Of a stretch of DNA of 64,000 nucleotides, positions 32,836-41,861 are shown piece after piece. The number at the start of each line of letters is the position of its first letter. The stretch's first letter is position 1. The notes under the pieces are model-generated. The model was not told the origin of the DNA, made no database searches, and saw only the letters and a program-made list of their open reading frames with translations. Position numbers and translations under genes: made by a program. This stretch comes from Fervidibacter sinensis (GTDB lineage Bacteria > Armatimonadota > Fervidibacteria > Fervidibacterales > Fervidibacteraceae): NCBI GenBank assembly GCA_032161045.1, contig JAVHTH010000012.1; one strand, 5' to 3'.

Positions 32836-33891
32836 TCATCGGTATTGCCCAAATTCCTCAACCGCTTCAAAGAAAGCAACTATGTTCTCCCAAGGGACAT
32901 CCGGCTCAAGGACATGTGTTGGGGCGATGACAAGCCCCGGCGCAAACAAGTCAATCATCCGTTTGACCTCTCGCTTGACATCCTCCGGCGTCCCAAATGG
33001 CATCACACTTTGAGTTCCTATCGTGCCCCAAAAGGCAAGTTTGTCTCCCCATCGGCGCTTGACCTCAACAACATCCATACATTCAGGTTGCACTGGGTTG
33101 AGAACTGTCACACCGATTTCAATCAAGTCGTCAACGATTGCCATGATGTTGCCATCGCTGTGATACCAAACCGGTATGTCAGGACGAATTTCCTTCGCCG
33201 CATCAATGACTCGTTTCAACCTCGGTTTGAGAAACTTGCGCCACAAATCGGGATGCATCATCATCCCAGTCTGCATTCCGACATCATCGCCGACTTGTAA
33301 CATGTCAACCCCCGCTTCCGCTAACCTCCGAGCGCGGAAGCAATTGAGTTCGGTTATTCGGTCAAGCAAACACTCAACCAACTTCGGTTCTGTCAACATT
33401 CCCTCAAGCAACCTCTCCATGCCCATCAATTGCCATGCGTTTTCGTAAATGTGCCCAGCAAAACCGGTCACAAAGTAACCCTTTTCGTGCCAAGCCTTGA
33501 CTTCCGCCTCTAAGTGTTCGTGGCATTCGGGGCGAGTGATATCGGCAAACGGGTAGGATTCAATGTCAGCGGTTGTCTCAGCATCTTGAAGCGGGAAGAC
33601 ATAGCCCCAAAAGTGGTAATAGCCGGCGGGAATAGCCATCGTCCCGTAAACTTGGTCAACGAAGAAAGTGTTCGGTGGCATCTTTTTCAACCACTTGCTT
33701 CGGTCAGGCAGTTCCTTAGGCAACCTAAATCCAACATAGCGGATTTCCATCCCGAAGTATTCCGCTGGGTCAGTGTGACCTGTTCGGCGCTTAAACTCCT
33801 CGTAAACGGCAGGGGTGAAACCAGCCTCTTTCGGGCATTTGTCAGGGTTGCCTCGCTTAATCGCTTCCAGCACTCGTTCTCGCGGTGACAT
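32836..33891 (-). CDS. Uroporphyrinogen decarboxylase-fold protein, second copy
   Basis: 351 residues. URO-D superfamily barrel starting MSPRERVLEAIKRGNPDKCP and including GVDMLQVGDDVGMQTGMMMHP, PVWYHSDGN (possible metal-site His) and WGTIGTQSVMPFGTPEDVKREV. It is more divergent from canonical HemE than from the copy at 15675, and probably belongs to the broad uncharacterised methyltransferase-like branch. GAGGTGA precedes ATG 33891. It lies between a sugar-isomerase gene (upstream) and a flavin reductase gene (downstream), all on the minus strand. Haem biosynthesis cannot be excluded, but the missing N-terminal arginine-rich HemE motifs argue against it. Confidence 0.83.
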   Translation of the reverse strand: MSPRERVLEAIKRGNPDKCPKEAGFTPAVYEEFKRRTGHTDPAEYFGMEIRYVGFRLPKELPDRSKWLKKMPPNTFFVDQVYGTMAIPAGYYHFWGYVFPLQDAETTADIESYPFADITRPECHEHLEAEVKAWHEKGYFVTGFAGHIYENAWQLMGMERLLEGMLTEPKLVECLLDRITELNCFRARRLAEAGVDMLQVGDDVGMQTGMMMHPDLWRKFLKPRLKRVIDAAKEIRPDIPVWYHSDGNIMAIVDDLIEIGVTVLNPVQPECMDVVEVKRRWGDKLAFWGTIGTQSVMPFGTPEDVKREVKRMIDLFAPGLVIAPTHVLEPDVPWENIVAFFEAVEEFGQYR

Positions 33892-33985
33892 CAGTTATTC
33901 ACCTCAACGCAATGCGGGTCACACTTCGGGCAAATCACGACCATGAAGCAAAGTGACAGTTTGCACAAATTGGTTGGCACCGCAA

Positions 33986-34765
33986 TCACAAGATGAACTG
34001 CTCCAAGAACCGTTTGCTGAACAACATGCCTTTGTAGTATCTTTCGCCGAGCCATGTTGGGCTGTGGGGCTCCAAGTTGATGTCGCCTTGGTAGTTATGC
34101 TTATAGAGGATGGCGAACAAACTCCGCCAGTCAATTTGGTCCATGCCGGCAGGCGGGTCATCAAAAGGTTTCCCTGCAACTTTCACGCAACCCTTCGCGT
34201 GAATGTGATAGAAGCGATGTCCGTAATCGCGGGCGTGTTGCAAATAGTCAGCACCCTCGTAAAATGGATGCGATGGGTCAAATTTAATGCCAACCGTTGG
34301 AAGCCTGTCAAGAACGATGTCCCAAGCCTCCGGTCCAGTGATGTGGTTCGTCCAATGGCAGTTGTAGAAAGCGAACTTTAAGCCTTTGCTTTCAGCAAGT
34401 TCAATGTATGGCGGGAACAACTCGCAAACCATTAACGCTTGCTCCTTGACTGGCTGCCCTTCATTGTAACCGCCACCGACCATGATCACTTTTGCGCCGA
34501 AGAAGGCAGCAAGTTCAATGTGGCGGCGAAGTTTGTTGAAACAGTGCTCTCGCTCGCCCTCATTAGGGCTAATGAAGTTTCTCCCCCAAATCCCCATCGC
34601 GTTGACCTCAATCCCGTAGCGCTCAAGCCACTCCTTGTAAGTCTCTTTACGCGCTTCCCAATCAGCAAGGTTGTCGTGGATGTTGATTTCAACGCAGGGG
34701 AAACCGTGCTCCTTCGCAAACTGCAAATCTTGCTCCGTCCCGTTCGTGATGAACCCGATTCGCAC
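33986..34765 (-). CDS. Sugar phosphate isomerase/epimerase (AP-endonuclease-2-like TIM barrel)
   Basis: 259 residues. The xylose-isomerase-like TIM barrel is shown by CVEINIHDNLADWEARKETY, VIMVGGGYNEGQPVK, KFAFYNCHW, VGIKFDPSHPFYEGADYLQHARDYGHRFYHIHAKG and INLEPHSPTW, which supply the usual metal-ligand Glu, Asp and His residues. Probably isomerises or epimerises a keto-sugar. GTG 34765 is favoured over GTG 34774 because AGGAGGTGG then has correct spacing. It is upstream of the URO-D-like gene on the same strand and downstream of hisS. Context with exported oxidoreductases suggests oxidised-sugar metabolism. Confidence 0.88.
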   Translation of the reverse strand: MRIGFITNGTEQDLQFAKEHGFPCVEINIHDNLADWEARKETYKEWLERYGIEVNAMGIWGRNFISPNEGEREHCFNKLRRHIELAAFFGAKVIMVGGGYNEGQPVKEQALMVCELFPPYIELAESKGLKFAFYNCHWTNHITGPEAWDIVLDRLPTVGIKFDPSHPFYEGADYLQHARDYGHRFYHIHAKGCVKVAGKPFDDPPAGMDQIDWRSLFAILYKHNYQGDINLEPHSPTWLGERYYKGMLFSKRFLEQFIL

Positions 34766-34821
34766 CGCTTCCACCTCCTAATCAGGTTTCGCCGCACAAC
34801 CCGACAAAAGTATGAAGCAGG

Positions 34822-36126
34822 TCATGGATTGTTTGCCATCAACGCCAGTAACGATGCAGCAACTTTGTCAATCGGTTCTTTCCATTGCTCGCTTCTTCGC
34901 ATGTCCCTCACCGTGACAGCGTTTTCCCTCAACTCCTCGTCTCCCAAAATCAGCACAAACCGAGCGCCAAGTTTATCGGCATAGCGCATTTGCGCCTTCA
35001 AACTTCGTGCAAGGTAATCGCAGTCGGCACGAATCCCAGCACGCCTTAGTTCGTAAAGCAACTTCAGTGCGACATTTTTCGCAACATCCGCAGCGATAGC
35101 GATGAAGACATCAACGGTTGTGTCCGTCGGTTTTGGTTGAGCGTTTGCTTCGCGGACGAGCAAAACCCTTTCAATCCCGCAACCGAACCCAACACCCGGC
35201 GTCGGGTTGCCACCAAGTTCCTCAATCAATCCGTCATATCGTCCGCCACCCAAAACCGTGCTTTGAGCACCGAGTTTTGGGTGAACGAACTCAAAAACCG
35301 TTCTCGTGTAATAGTCAAGACCGCGAACCAAGCGACCATTGAGTTCGTAGGCGATTCCCAAATCGCTCAGCCCTTTCTGAACCGCATCAAAGTGCTCCCG
35401 GCATTCGTCGCACAAGAAATCAACCGATACCGGTGCGTCCTTGACAATCGCTTGACACTTCTCCTCCTTGCAGTCCAAGACCCGTAGCGGGTTCGTGTAT
35501 AAGCGGCGCCGACAATCCTCGCACAGTTCCGGCTCGTGGGATTGAAGGTAAGCGATGAGAGCCTGTCTGTAGCGGGGACGACAATTCTCTTTCAGGCAGC
35601 CAATTGAGTTCAAGTTGATCACAAAGCCACTCGCACCCACGCTTGACAGAAAATCAAATCCAAGTGCAATCACTTCAACATCCAAGAGCGGGTTCGGCGA
35701 ACCGATGGCTTCAACTCCGCATTGGTGATGCTGACGCAACCGACCCGCTTGGGGTCGTTCGTAGCGGAAAATTGGGGCGATGTAGAAAACTTTCACGAGT
35801 GGGGATTGTTGCAACAAACCGTGCTCCAGCAATGCCCTTGCAACCGGCGCTGTCCCTTCAGGTCGCAAAATCCATCGTTCTTCTTCACTGACGGGGTGAC
35901 GAGAGCCATAAGGCATCACGGCGAACATTTGTTTTTGAACGATGTCCGAAGTCTCACCGACCGTCCGCTCAAAAAGTCCCATGTCCTCAAAAGTTGGCGT
36001 TCGGATTTCCCGGTAACCGTAGCGAGCACACCATTGGCGGAAGGTCTCTTCAACCAAACGCCACTCAGCGATGTCGTCGGGCAATATGTCTTTCGTCCCA
36101 CGCGGCGCCTTGAACTTAATTGCCAT
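34822..36126 (-). CDS. hisS: Histidyl-tRNA synthetase
   Basis: 434 residues, normal length. Class II synthetase charging tRNA-His in the cytoplasm. Motif 2 is seen as VFYIAPIFRYERPQAGRLRQHHQ, and the histidine-specific signatures are LVRGLDYYTRTVFE and VGFGCGIERVLL. The C-terminal anticodon-binding domain follows (TVDVFIAIAADVAKNVALKLLYELRRAGI). An extra Cys-rich patch (CLKENCRP, CEDCRRRL, CDECREHF) in the insertion domain may bind zinc, as in many thermophilic HisRS. GAGGTGA is ten bases before ATG 36126. proS lies directly upstream on the same strand. Confidence 0.96.
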   Translation of the reverse strand: MAIKFKAPRGTKDILPDDIAEWRLVEETFRQWCARYGYREIRTPTFEDMGLFERTVGETSDIVQKQMFAVMPYGSRHPVSEEERWILRPEGTAPVARALLEHGLLQQSPLVKVFYIAPIFRYERPQAGRLRQHHQCGVEAIGSPNPLLDVEVIALGFDFLSSVGASGFVINLNSIGCLKENCRPRYRQALIAYLQSHEPELCEDCRRRLYTNPLRVLDCKEEKCQAIVKDAPVSVDFLCDECREHFDAVQKGLSDLGIAYELNGRLVRGLDYYTRTVFEFVHPKLGAQSTVLGGGRYDGLIEELGGNPTPGVGFGCGIERVLLVREANAQPKPTDTTVDVFIAIAADVAKNVALKLLYELRRAGIRADCDYLARSLKAQMRYADKLGARFVLILGDEELRENAVTVRDMRRSEQWKEPIDKVAASLLALMANNP

Positions 36127-36161
36127 TTTGTCAAGTCACCTCGGGCAAGCGTTTTTCGGAG

Positions 36162-36181
36162 GGTCGGGCTCTCGCCCGACC
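36162..36181. repeat. Family-B hairpin between proS and hisS
   Basis: GGTCGGGC-tctc-GCCCGACC, an eight-pair perfect stem, followed by GAAAAAATC. Comparable hairpins with different stems lie at 26211, 46056 and 48112. Confidence 0.65.
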
Positions 36182-36202
36182 GAAAAAATCGGGCGCTTTC
36201 GC

Positions 36203-37954
36203 TCACAAGTCAGGTGAAAGTTCCTCAAACAATTGACGCTTCAATTCCTGAACTGTTTCGGCGACTTGAGCAATGGGGACATATCTCGGCTCTGAGCGAT
36301 TTCGCCTCAACCGGACTTCAACTTCACCTCGTTCACGAACGGTCCTGCCGACAACGACTTGAATTGGCACCCCGACCAAGTCCATGTCCTTGAACTTGAC
36401 GCCCGCTCGTTCGTCTCGGTCGTCAATCACGGTTTCAACCCCAGCCGCTTGCAGGTCCAAGTAAATTTGTTCGGCAACCTCTCTTAAGTCGCCCTCGTTT
36501 TCAATCGGCAAAATCCACGCTTCAAAGGGGGCGATTGAAATCGGGAAGATAATTCCGTCCTCATCGTGGCTCACTTCAACGACGGTTGAAAGAATGCGCG
36601 AGATTCCAATTCCGTAGCAGCCCATCAGGAAGAATTTCTCCTTGCCATCCTCGTCAACAAAAGTTGCTTTCATTGGTTCGCTGTATCTCGTCCCAAGTTT
36701 GAAGATGTGCCCGATCTCAATGGCGTTGTGCATCTCCAAAGTTCCGTCGCAACGGGGACACCCATCGCCTTTCTCGGCAAACCTAAGGTCGGCAAATTGG
36801 TCAATCGGGAAGTCGCGACCCCAGTTGGCGTTGATGAAGTGAGCATCGGCTTCATTTGCACCGATCACGAAATCGCTCATGAAGGCGATATCGTAGTCAG
36901 CAATGAGTTTCACTCCCTTTTCTTTGAGTCCGACAGGACCGCTGAAACCGACAGGTGCGTTTGTCAACCTCTCAATCGTCGCCGCATCTGCCATTGCCAC
37001 TTTCCTGCCAAGAAGCCTTGACAGTTTCGCCTCGTTGAGTTCATGGTCACCGCGAACTAAGGCAGCGACAACTTCACCGTCAGCGACATAAATCAGCGTT
37101 TTGACCAACTGGTTGGGTTGAACATTTAAGAACGACGAAACTTCTTCCACCGTCCGCTGATTTGGAGTTAGGACTTTTTGCAAAGGTTTGCCGTCGCGCT
37201 TCGTTTCCTTCAACGCTTCCTCAAACCCGTCAGGCGGTCTTCGTTCTGCCCGCTCTCGGTTTGCGGAGTAGCCGCATTTGGGGCAACGGAGCAAGCGGTC
37301 TTCACCACTTTCAGCGATAACCATAAACTCCAGATTTTCCGTCCCACCAATCGCACCTGCTTCTGCTTCAACGATGACGAAGGGCAACCCGCACCTTTTG
37401 AAGATTCGTATGTATGCCTGCCTCATTGCCTCAAAACTTCGTTCCATTCCTTCCTCGTCTCGGTCAAAACTGTAAGCGTCTTTCATGATGAATTCACGGG
37501 CTCGGATCAGTCCACCTCTTGGGCGCAGTTCGTCACGGAACTTTGTGCCGATTTGGTAAAGGTTGATTGGCAATTGACGGTAGGATTTGAGAATTTGCCG
37601 AGCCAAATCGGTAATCGGTTCTTCGTGAGTTGGACCGAGACAGAACCAACGACCTTGCCTGTCCTGCAACTTCATCAGCAAATCGCCATATTCGTCCCAC
37701 CGCCCCGACTCCTGCCAAAGTTCGGCAGGATGCATAAAAGGCATTAAGACCTCCTGAGCGCCAGCACGGTTCATCTCCTCACGAACGATGTTGATGATTT
37801 TGAGCAGACTTCTCCAAGCGAGTGGCAGATAAGTGTAAATCCCAGCAGCCAGTTTGCGAATAAAGCAAGCGCGCAAAAGCAACTGATGGCTAATCAATTC
37901 CGCTTCCGCTGGCACTTCCCTCAAACTGACGAACAACATCTGCGACAGCCGCAC
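36203..37954 (-). CDS. proS: Prolyl-tRNA synthetase (bacterial type with editing domain)
   Basis: 583 residues, as expected for bacterial-type ProRS. Class II core motifs: ARCFIRKLAAGIYTYLP-like start (seen as RACFIRKLAAGIYTYLPLAW), motif 2 TKFRDELRPRGGLIRAREFIMKDAYSF and motif 3 GCYGIGISR. The INS editing domain that clears mischarged Ala lies at about 225-385 (QPNQLVKTLIYVADGEVVAALV, LSRLLGRKVAMADAATIERLT). An open frame extends upstream to 38218, but the extra 88 residues cover repeat DNA. GTG 37954 has GAGGTG six bases upstream; ATG 37960 abuts the SD and is less likely. It is probably co-transcribed with hisS. Confidence 0.95.
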   Translation of the reverse strand: MRLSQMLFVSLREVPAEAELISHQLLLRACFIRKLAAGIYTYLPLAWRSLLKIINIVREEMNRAGAQEVLMPFMHPAELWQESGRWDEYGDLLMKLQDRQGRWFCLGPTHEEPITDLARQILKSYRQLPINLYQIGTKFRDELRPRGGLIRAREFIMKDAYSFDRDEEGMERSFEAMRQAYIRIFKRCGLPFVIVEAEAGAIGGTENLEFMVIAESGEDRLLRCPKCGYSANRERAERRPPDGFEEALKETKRDGKPLQKVLTPNQRTVEEVSSFLNVQPNQLVKTLIYVADGEVVAALVRGDHELNEAKLSRLLGRKVAMADAATIERLTNAPVGFSGPVGLKEKGVKLIADYDIAFMSDFVIGANEADAHFINANWGRDFPIDQFADLRFAEKGDGCPRCDGTLEMHNAIEIGHIFKLGTRYSEPMKATFVDEDGKEKFFLMGCYGIGISRILSTVVEVSHDEDGIIFPISIAPFEAWILPIENEGDLREVAEQIYLDLQAAGVETVIDDRDERAGVKFKDMDLVGVPIQVVVGRTVRERGEVEVRLRRNRSEPRYVPIAQVAETVQELKRQLFEELSPDL

Positions 37955-38174
37955 ATTCATCACCTCAACAGCAAGAGTTTTGGGCTCTGGCAATATTGTA
38001 ACAGCAACGACTTTGTAGAAATCCCGTGCAATCGCGATGCAAAAATCCATGCTACACGCTTCAGCCCATAGTTGATGATGCAATCCTGAGCGCCGATTTT
38101 CGGGCACATTCCATGCGTCCATACAAATCGCCGAATAAATTCGGCGTTCATTTCCCTCGCCAGCGAATTTCTCT

Positions 38175-38312
38175 GTAGGGGCGGACGAAGTCCACCCGTT
38201 TTTTCGGGCACATTTCATGTGCCCCTACTTTCTCTCGCCATCAATCACAAAACCAAGTAGGGGCGGACGAAGTCCGCCCGTTTTTTCGGGTAGGCTTCAC
38301 CTACCCCTACTT
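38175..38312. repeat. 82-bp tandem repeat of paired hairpins
   Basis: Two copies start at 38175 and 38257 with GTAGGGGCGGACGAAGTCC. Each has one hairpin (GGGCGGAC-gaa-GTCCGCCC, perfect in copy 2, one mismatch in copy 1), a CCGTTTTTTCGGG linker and a second hairpin whose sequence differs between copies (GGGCACAT-ttc-ATGTGCCC against GGGTAGG-cttca-CCTACCC). It ends CCCCTAC, closing an outer stem with the initial GTAGGGG. The rest of the 572-base proS-nagZ gap (37955-38526) shows no supported gene, only the word CTTTGTAGAAATCCCGT at 38011 shared with 16706. Confidence 0.75.
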
Positions 38313-38526
38313 CTCGTCATCAAACACAGGCTAAGCCAGTGGCGTGGATCACGCGTTGCTCGTTCTTGCGCTGGGATTTAAGCGTTACAAGTCGGAAGCG
38401 CCGTTTTGAACGCCGAACGCTCAATGCAATTGTGGCACAGGCGATTTAGCATTAACAAACTTTGGCTCGCTTTGAAAAAAGGAGTTTTACAAGGCTACAG
38501 CAACTCCAAAAGCACAGCGGTCAGCC

Positions 38527-40119
38527 TCAACTTGACAATATCACCGGCAGTTTACCCCTCGCTTCCAATGTCCCAACTAAAACTTTCACGCCCGATTGAA
38601 GCGATGCCGGACAGTCGCTATATGCACACAAGAGCGCTTTTGCAGTTGAGAATTTCACGAGTGGATACGGACTTCCAAAGGAAACAACCGTAAGGGGCAA
38701 CTTGCTTGACAATTGCTCTGCCAGCGCCAACATACCGCCGCCAGCAAGGGCGCTTTCGGGTTGATACGCCTCCGCCCTCGGGAAGATGCAAAGCAGTGCT
38801 GCATCGTAAGGTAATTCTGCTAATCGGCGGGTAACCGTTTCAACCTCTTCGGGTGAAGGGTTGCGGGAAACGAAATGAACGGCTGAGTTTGGGAAAGTCT
38901 CTTTAAGCAAATTCGCCAATTCGTCGGACGGTTTTTCTCCAGTCCAACGCTGAATCTCCGCCACGACAGCGAACAAACGAGTTTGCGTTGGCAGCGGCAA
39001 CAACCCTTCGTTTCTCAGAAGTGTGACGGAACTTTCCGCCACCAATCGGGCTACTTCTTGATGTTCGGCGCAGCCCACAATCTCGCTCACTTTCGTCTCG
39101 TCCACAAATTTTTGCTGATGCAACCCGCACCATTCTTTCGCTTCCAAAATCCGTTTTGCCGCTTCTCGGACTCGTTCCATTGACAATTTCCCTTCTTCCA
39201 CAGCCCGCCAGAGTGCCTCGTAGGTTGAAGGTGCATCGTCTGCGATGATGACATCTGCACCCGCGTTAACTGCCATCACGACCGCTTCGTCCATGTTGAA
39301 GTTGAGTTTGATTGCGTGCATCGCCATCGCATCGGTGACCACAAGCCCTCTGAAACCCATTTGCTGCCGCAGCAGATCTGTCAAGATTTTGCGGGAAAGA
39401 GTTGCTGGCAAACCCGGGGTTGGGTCAATTGCAGGGAAGTGGATGTGGGCTGTCATTATTGAAGCGACGCCAGCATTTATTGCGGCTTGAAACGGCTTCA
39501 ACTCCACTTGCCACATTCGTTCCAAATCATGAGGGACAACGGGCATAACGCGATGGGAATCTTCGCTTGTGTCACCGTGACCCGGGAAATGTTTCGCCGT
39601 CGCCAAACAACCATTGCTCTGACAACCGCTAATCCAAGCAACTGCAAGCCTTGAAACTTCATCGGGGTCGCTCCCGAAACTTCGGATGTTGATGATCGGA
39701 TTTTCTGGGTTGATGTTGACATCAACCACGGGTGCGAAAATCCAATGTACCCCGACAGCACGAGCCTCTTTCGCAGTCACCTCGCCACATTTTTGAGCCA
39801 ACTCCGCTGATCCTGTTGCTCCAATTGCCATGTTGGATGGCAATTTTGTGCCACCTCGCATTATGAACCCAGTCCCCGCCTCAAAATCGGCAGCAATTAA
39901 AACTGGGACTTTGCTTCGGCGCTGGAACTCATTTGCAAGTTGAGCGGCACTTTGCGGGTCAGGCATGTCTTTGCCGTAGAAAATCAACGCCCCAATTTTG
40001 CCCTCTTCCGCGAGTTTGAGAATTTCGTCTCGCCTGTCGCCAACGCCAGATAAAACCAACTGTCCGACCAGTTCCTGTGGCGTCAATTGCTCAAGCATCC
40101 ACTCTGACCATTCACCCAT
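38527..40119 (-). CDS. nagZ: GH3-family beta-N-acetylhexosaminidase (NagZ-like)
   Basis: 530 residues. Retaining GH3 enzyme releasing GlcNAc from muropeptides or chitooligosaccharides. The NagZ-type His-Asp acid/base loop is KHFPGHGDTSEDSH (about 176-189), and the nucleophile is Asp263 in VVTDAMAMHAI. The N-terminal barrel is followed by a C-terminal alpha/beta domain (ESSVTLLRNEGLLPLP), as in longer Gram-positive-type NagZ. No signal peptide, so cytoplasmic. ATG 40119 is favoured over 40146 because AAGGGGTG is at proper spacing. The gene upstream is a ZIP transporter. Substrate specificity within GH3 is inferred from the loop motif. Confidence 0.9.
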   Translation of the reverse strand: MGEWSEWMLEQLTPQELVGQLVLSGVGDRRDEILKLAEEGKIGALIFYGKDMPDPQSAAQLANEFQRRSKVPVLIAADFEAGTGFIMRGGTKLPSNMAIGATGSAELAQKCGEVTAKEARAVGVHWIFAPVVDVNINPENPIINIRSFGSDPDEVSRLAVAWISGCQSNGCLATAKHFPGHGDTSEDSHRVMPVVPHDLERMWQVELKPFQAAINAGVASIMTAHIHFPAIDPTPGLPATLSRKILTDLLRQQMGFRGLVVTDAMAMHAIKLNFNMDEAVVMAVNAGADVIIADDAPSTYEALWRAVEEGKLSMERVREAAKRILEAKEWCGLHQQKFVDETKVSEIVGCAEHQEVARLVAESSVTLLRNEGLLPLPTQTRLFAVVAEIQRWTGEKPSDELANLLKETFPNSAVHFVSRNPSPEEVETVTRRLAELPYDAALLCIFPRAEAYQPESALAGGGMLALAEQLSSKLPLTVVSFGSPYPLVKFSTAKALLCAYSDCPASLQSGVKVLVGTLEARGKLPVILSS

Positions 40120-40152
40120 AGCATTCACCCCTTGACAATTTTTCACACAGTT

Positions 40153-40941
40153 TCAACCCAGCATCACATCAAGGTAGAGCATGACGAGCACACCTAAAAT
40201 TGTGCCAAAGGTTGCCCACCTTTCATGCCCCTTGCGGTGCGTTTCTGGGACGATTTCGTCGCTGATGACATAAAGCATTGCACCTGCAGCAAACCCCATC
40301 GCATAGGGCAAAATTGGCTTGGCGATGTGAACAGCCCATGCACCTAAAAGCGCTAAAGGAATTTCAATCAGACCAGCCCTGATGCCAACAAAGCAAGCGT
40401 AAAAGTGAGCGCCCATGCCGGCACTTAAGGCGGAAACTGAAACTGACAAACCTTCGGGAATATTTTGGATGCCAATTGCGAGCATCAATTTCAACGCATT
40501 ATCAAGGTTGCCTGAACCGAAACCCACACCAACGGCAAGTCCTTCTGGTGCGTTGTGAATCGTTATGGCGATGATGAAGAGCCAGACAGCCCTGAGCCGC
40601 GACGACACCAGTCCTTCATAACCCAAAACAGCATGGGCGTGCGGAATTAAGTGATCAGCAATGTCAAGGGTAACTGCTCCCAGCAAAACGCCAAGGAAGG
40701 TAGGTAAGAAACCACCTTGCTCAATACCGGGCAAGATCAGGCTCGTGAAACTTGCAGTTAGCATAACTCCGGCGGCGAAGCCGAGAGCGGTGTCAAGAAA
40801 TCGCTCCGACGGTTTTCGCCAAAAAAGAACAAACAAAGCACCGAAAGTGTTCATCAGCGTTATGATAATGCCACCGATTAAACCCTGCAAAATTGGGTTT
40901 CCACCAGTTGCCTTGACAAAAAGCAAATCCACTAAGTTCAT
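40153..40941 (-). CDS. ZIP-family divalent metal transporter
   Basis: 262 residues with about eight transmembrane helices. ZIP signature motifs HNAPEGLAVG and QNIPEGLSVS hold the metal-coordinating residues of helices 4 and 5, and a His-rich HLIPHAHAV lies between helices 3 and 4. Imports zinc or iron/manganese. ATG 40941 is nine bases after GAGGTG; GTG 40953 is an alternative. It lies between a lone ABC permease gene and nagZ on the same strand, close enough (about 35 bases each) for an operon. Confidence 0.9.
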   Translation of the reverse strand: MNLVDLLFVKATGGNPILQGLIGGIIITLMNTFGALFVLFWRKPSERFLDTALGFAAGVMLTASFTSLILPGIEQGGFLPTFLGVLLGAVTLDIADHLIPHAHAVLGYEGLVSSRLRAVWLFIIAITIHNAPEGLAVGVGFGSGNLDNALKLMLAIGIQNIPEGLSVSVSALSAGMGAHFYACFVGIRAGLIEIPLALLGAWAVHIAKPILPYAMGFAAGAMLYVISDEIVPETHRKGHERWATFGTILGVLVMLYLDVMLG

Positions 40942-40978
40942 GCCCTTCGTCACCTCAAGTCAGCGCAATGAGCGGTGA

Positions 40979-41788
40979 CTAAACTTTGCGGTGAACAAGA
41001 AGGCGGAACAAGAACAAAGCGGTAACCGCTACAATGATCAGCACTGCTGATGCTGCTAAGGCTTTGTCAACCTCGGCGCGATTAAGGGCGAGGAAAATAG
41101 CGATGGGCAAGACATCGGTTTTGCCCGGTGTCGCACTTGCCAACACGACGGTTGCACCGAACTCTCCCATCGCCCTTGCCCACAACAAAACCGTTGCTGC
41201 CAACAAACTCGTTGCCGATTGAGGCAATTCAATCCAAAAGAAAGTTTGCCAGTGGGACAAACCGAGGGTGCGAGCGACATCCCTTAGGCGCGGGTCTTGA
41301 CTTTCAAAGGCTGCTTTCAAGATGCGCAATGAATAGCCAGAAACGACGGCAAATTGGGCAATGACAATTGCTGGCACTTCAAAAACAACTGGCTTGCCAA
41401 GCGCTTGCAACCATTTGTCAATGGATGCGTTCGGGGAAGGGAATTGAGAGAAGAAAACCAATAAGGCGACACCAAGGGCAATTGGCGGCATCACGATTGG
41501 CAAATCAAGAAGCGTGTCAACTAAAGTTTTGAACCGACCGCGATACTGAGCCAACGCATACGAAGCGGGAACGCCGATGAGCAAACTGAGCACAGTGCTT
41601 ATTGTCGCAGTTGTGACGGACAATTTTGTGGAGAAGCGAAGTTCTTCAGATAAGATGGCGGTGGCGATATTTCCGACCCCTGCATAAACTGCGCAAGCAA
41701 ACACGACGAGCAAAATTGCCCCAACATAGGTAGCGAGTGCCCCAACCGACCAAATCCAGAAAAGGCGATTGCTCAAAGTTCCAATCAT
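40979..41788 (-). CDS. Molybdate/tungstate-type ABC transporter permease
   Basis: 269 residues with about six transmembrane segments. The binding-protein-dependent permease domain includes the EAA-like cytoplasmic loop (LRDVARTLGLSHWQTFFWIELPQSATSLLAA), and RAMGEFGATVVLA is typical of ModB/WtpB-like permeases. It would need a periplasmic binding protein and an ATPase; neither is encoded beside it, so these must lie elsewhere or the gene is a remnant. GAGGTGAAG precedes ATG 41788. Neighbours are a ZIP transporter and an EamA/SMR-like transporter, which suggests a small ion-transport group. Substrate assignment is from sequence pattern only. Confidence 0.8.
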   Translation of the reverse strand: MIGTLSNRLFWIWSVGALATYVGAILLVVFACAVYAGVGNIATAILSEELRFSTKLSVTTATISTVLSLLIGVPASYALAQYRGRFKTLVDTLLDLPIVMPPIALGVALLVFFSQFPSPNASIDKWLQALGKPVVFEVPAIVIAQFAVVSGYSLRILKAAFESQDPRLRDVARTLGLSHWQTFFWIELPQSATSLLAATVLLWARAMGEFGATVVLASATPGKTDVLPIAIFLALNRAEVDKALAASAVLIIVAVTALFLFRLLVHRKV

Positions 41789-41861
41789 CTTGCTTCACCT
41801 CGCAGGCAAGGTTCAAGTTTGGCTCGTTCAGGAGTGCTATGGTGAAAAACAAAGTTTGACC

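Noticed and set aside
37955..38218. N-terminal extension of proS by 88 codons
   Set aside because: Encodes no conserved ProRS sequence and covers repeat DNA; GTG 37954 with GAGGTG is the better start.
38175..38312. CRISPR array
   Set aside because: Only two long copies, self-complementary throughout, no unique spacers and no cas genes in the window.
38406..38693. 95-codon plus-strand frame downstream of the 38175 repeats
   Set aside because: Mostly overlaps the nagZ 3' end on the other strand and lacks a ribosome binding site.
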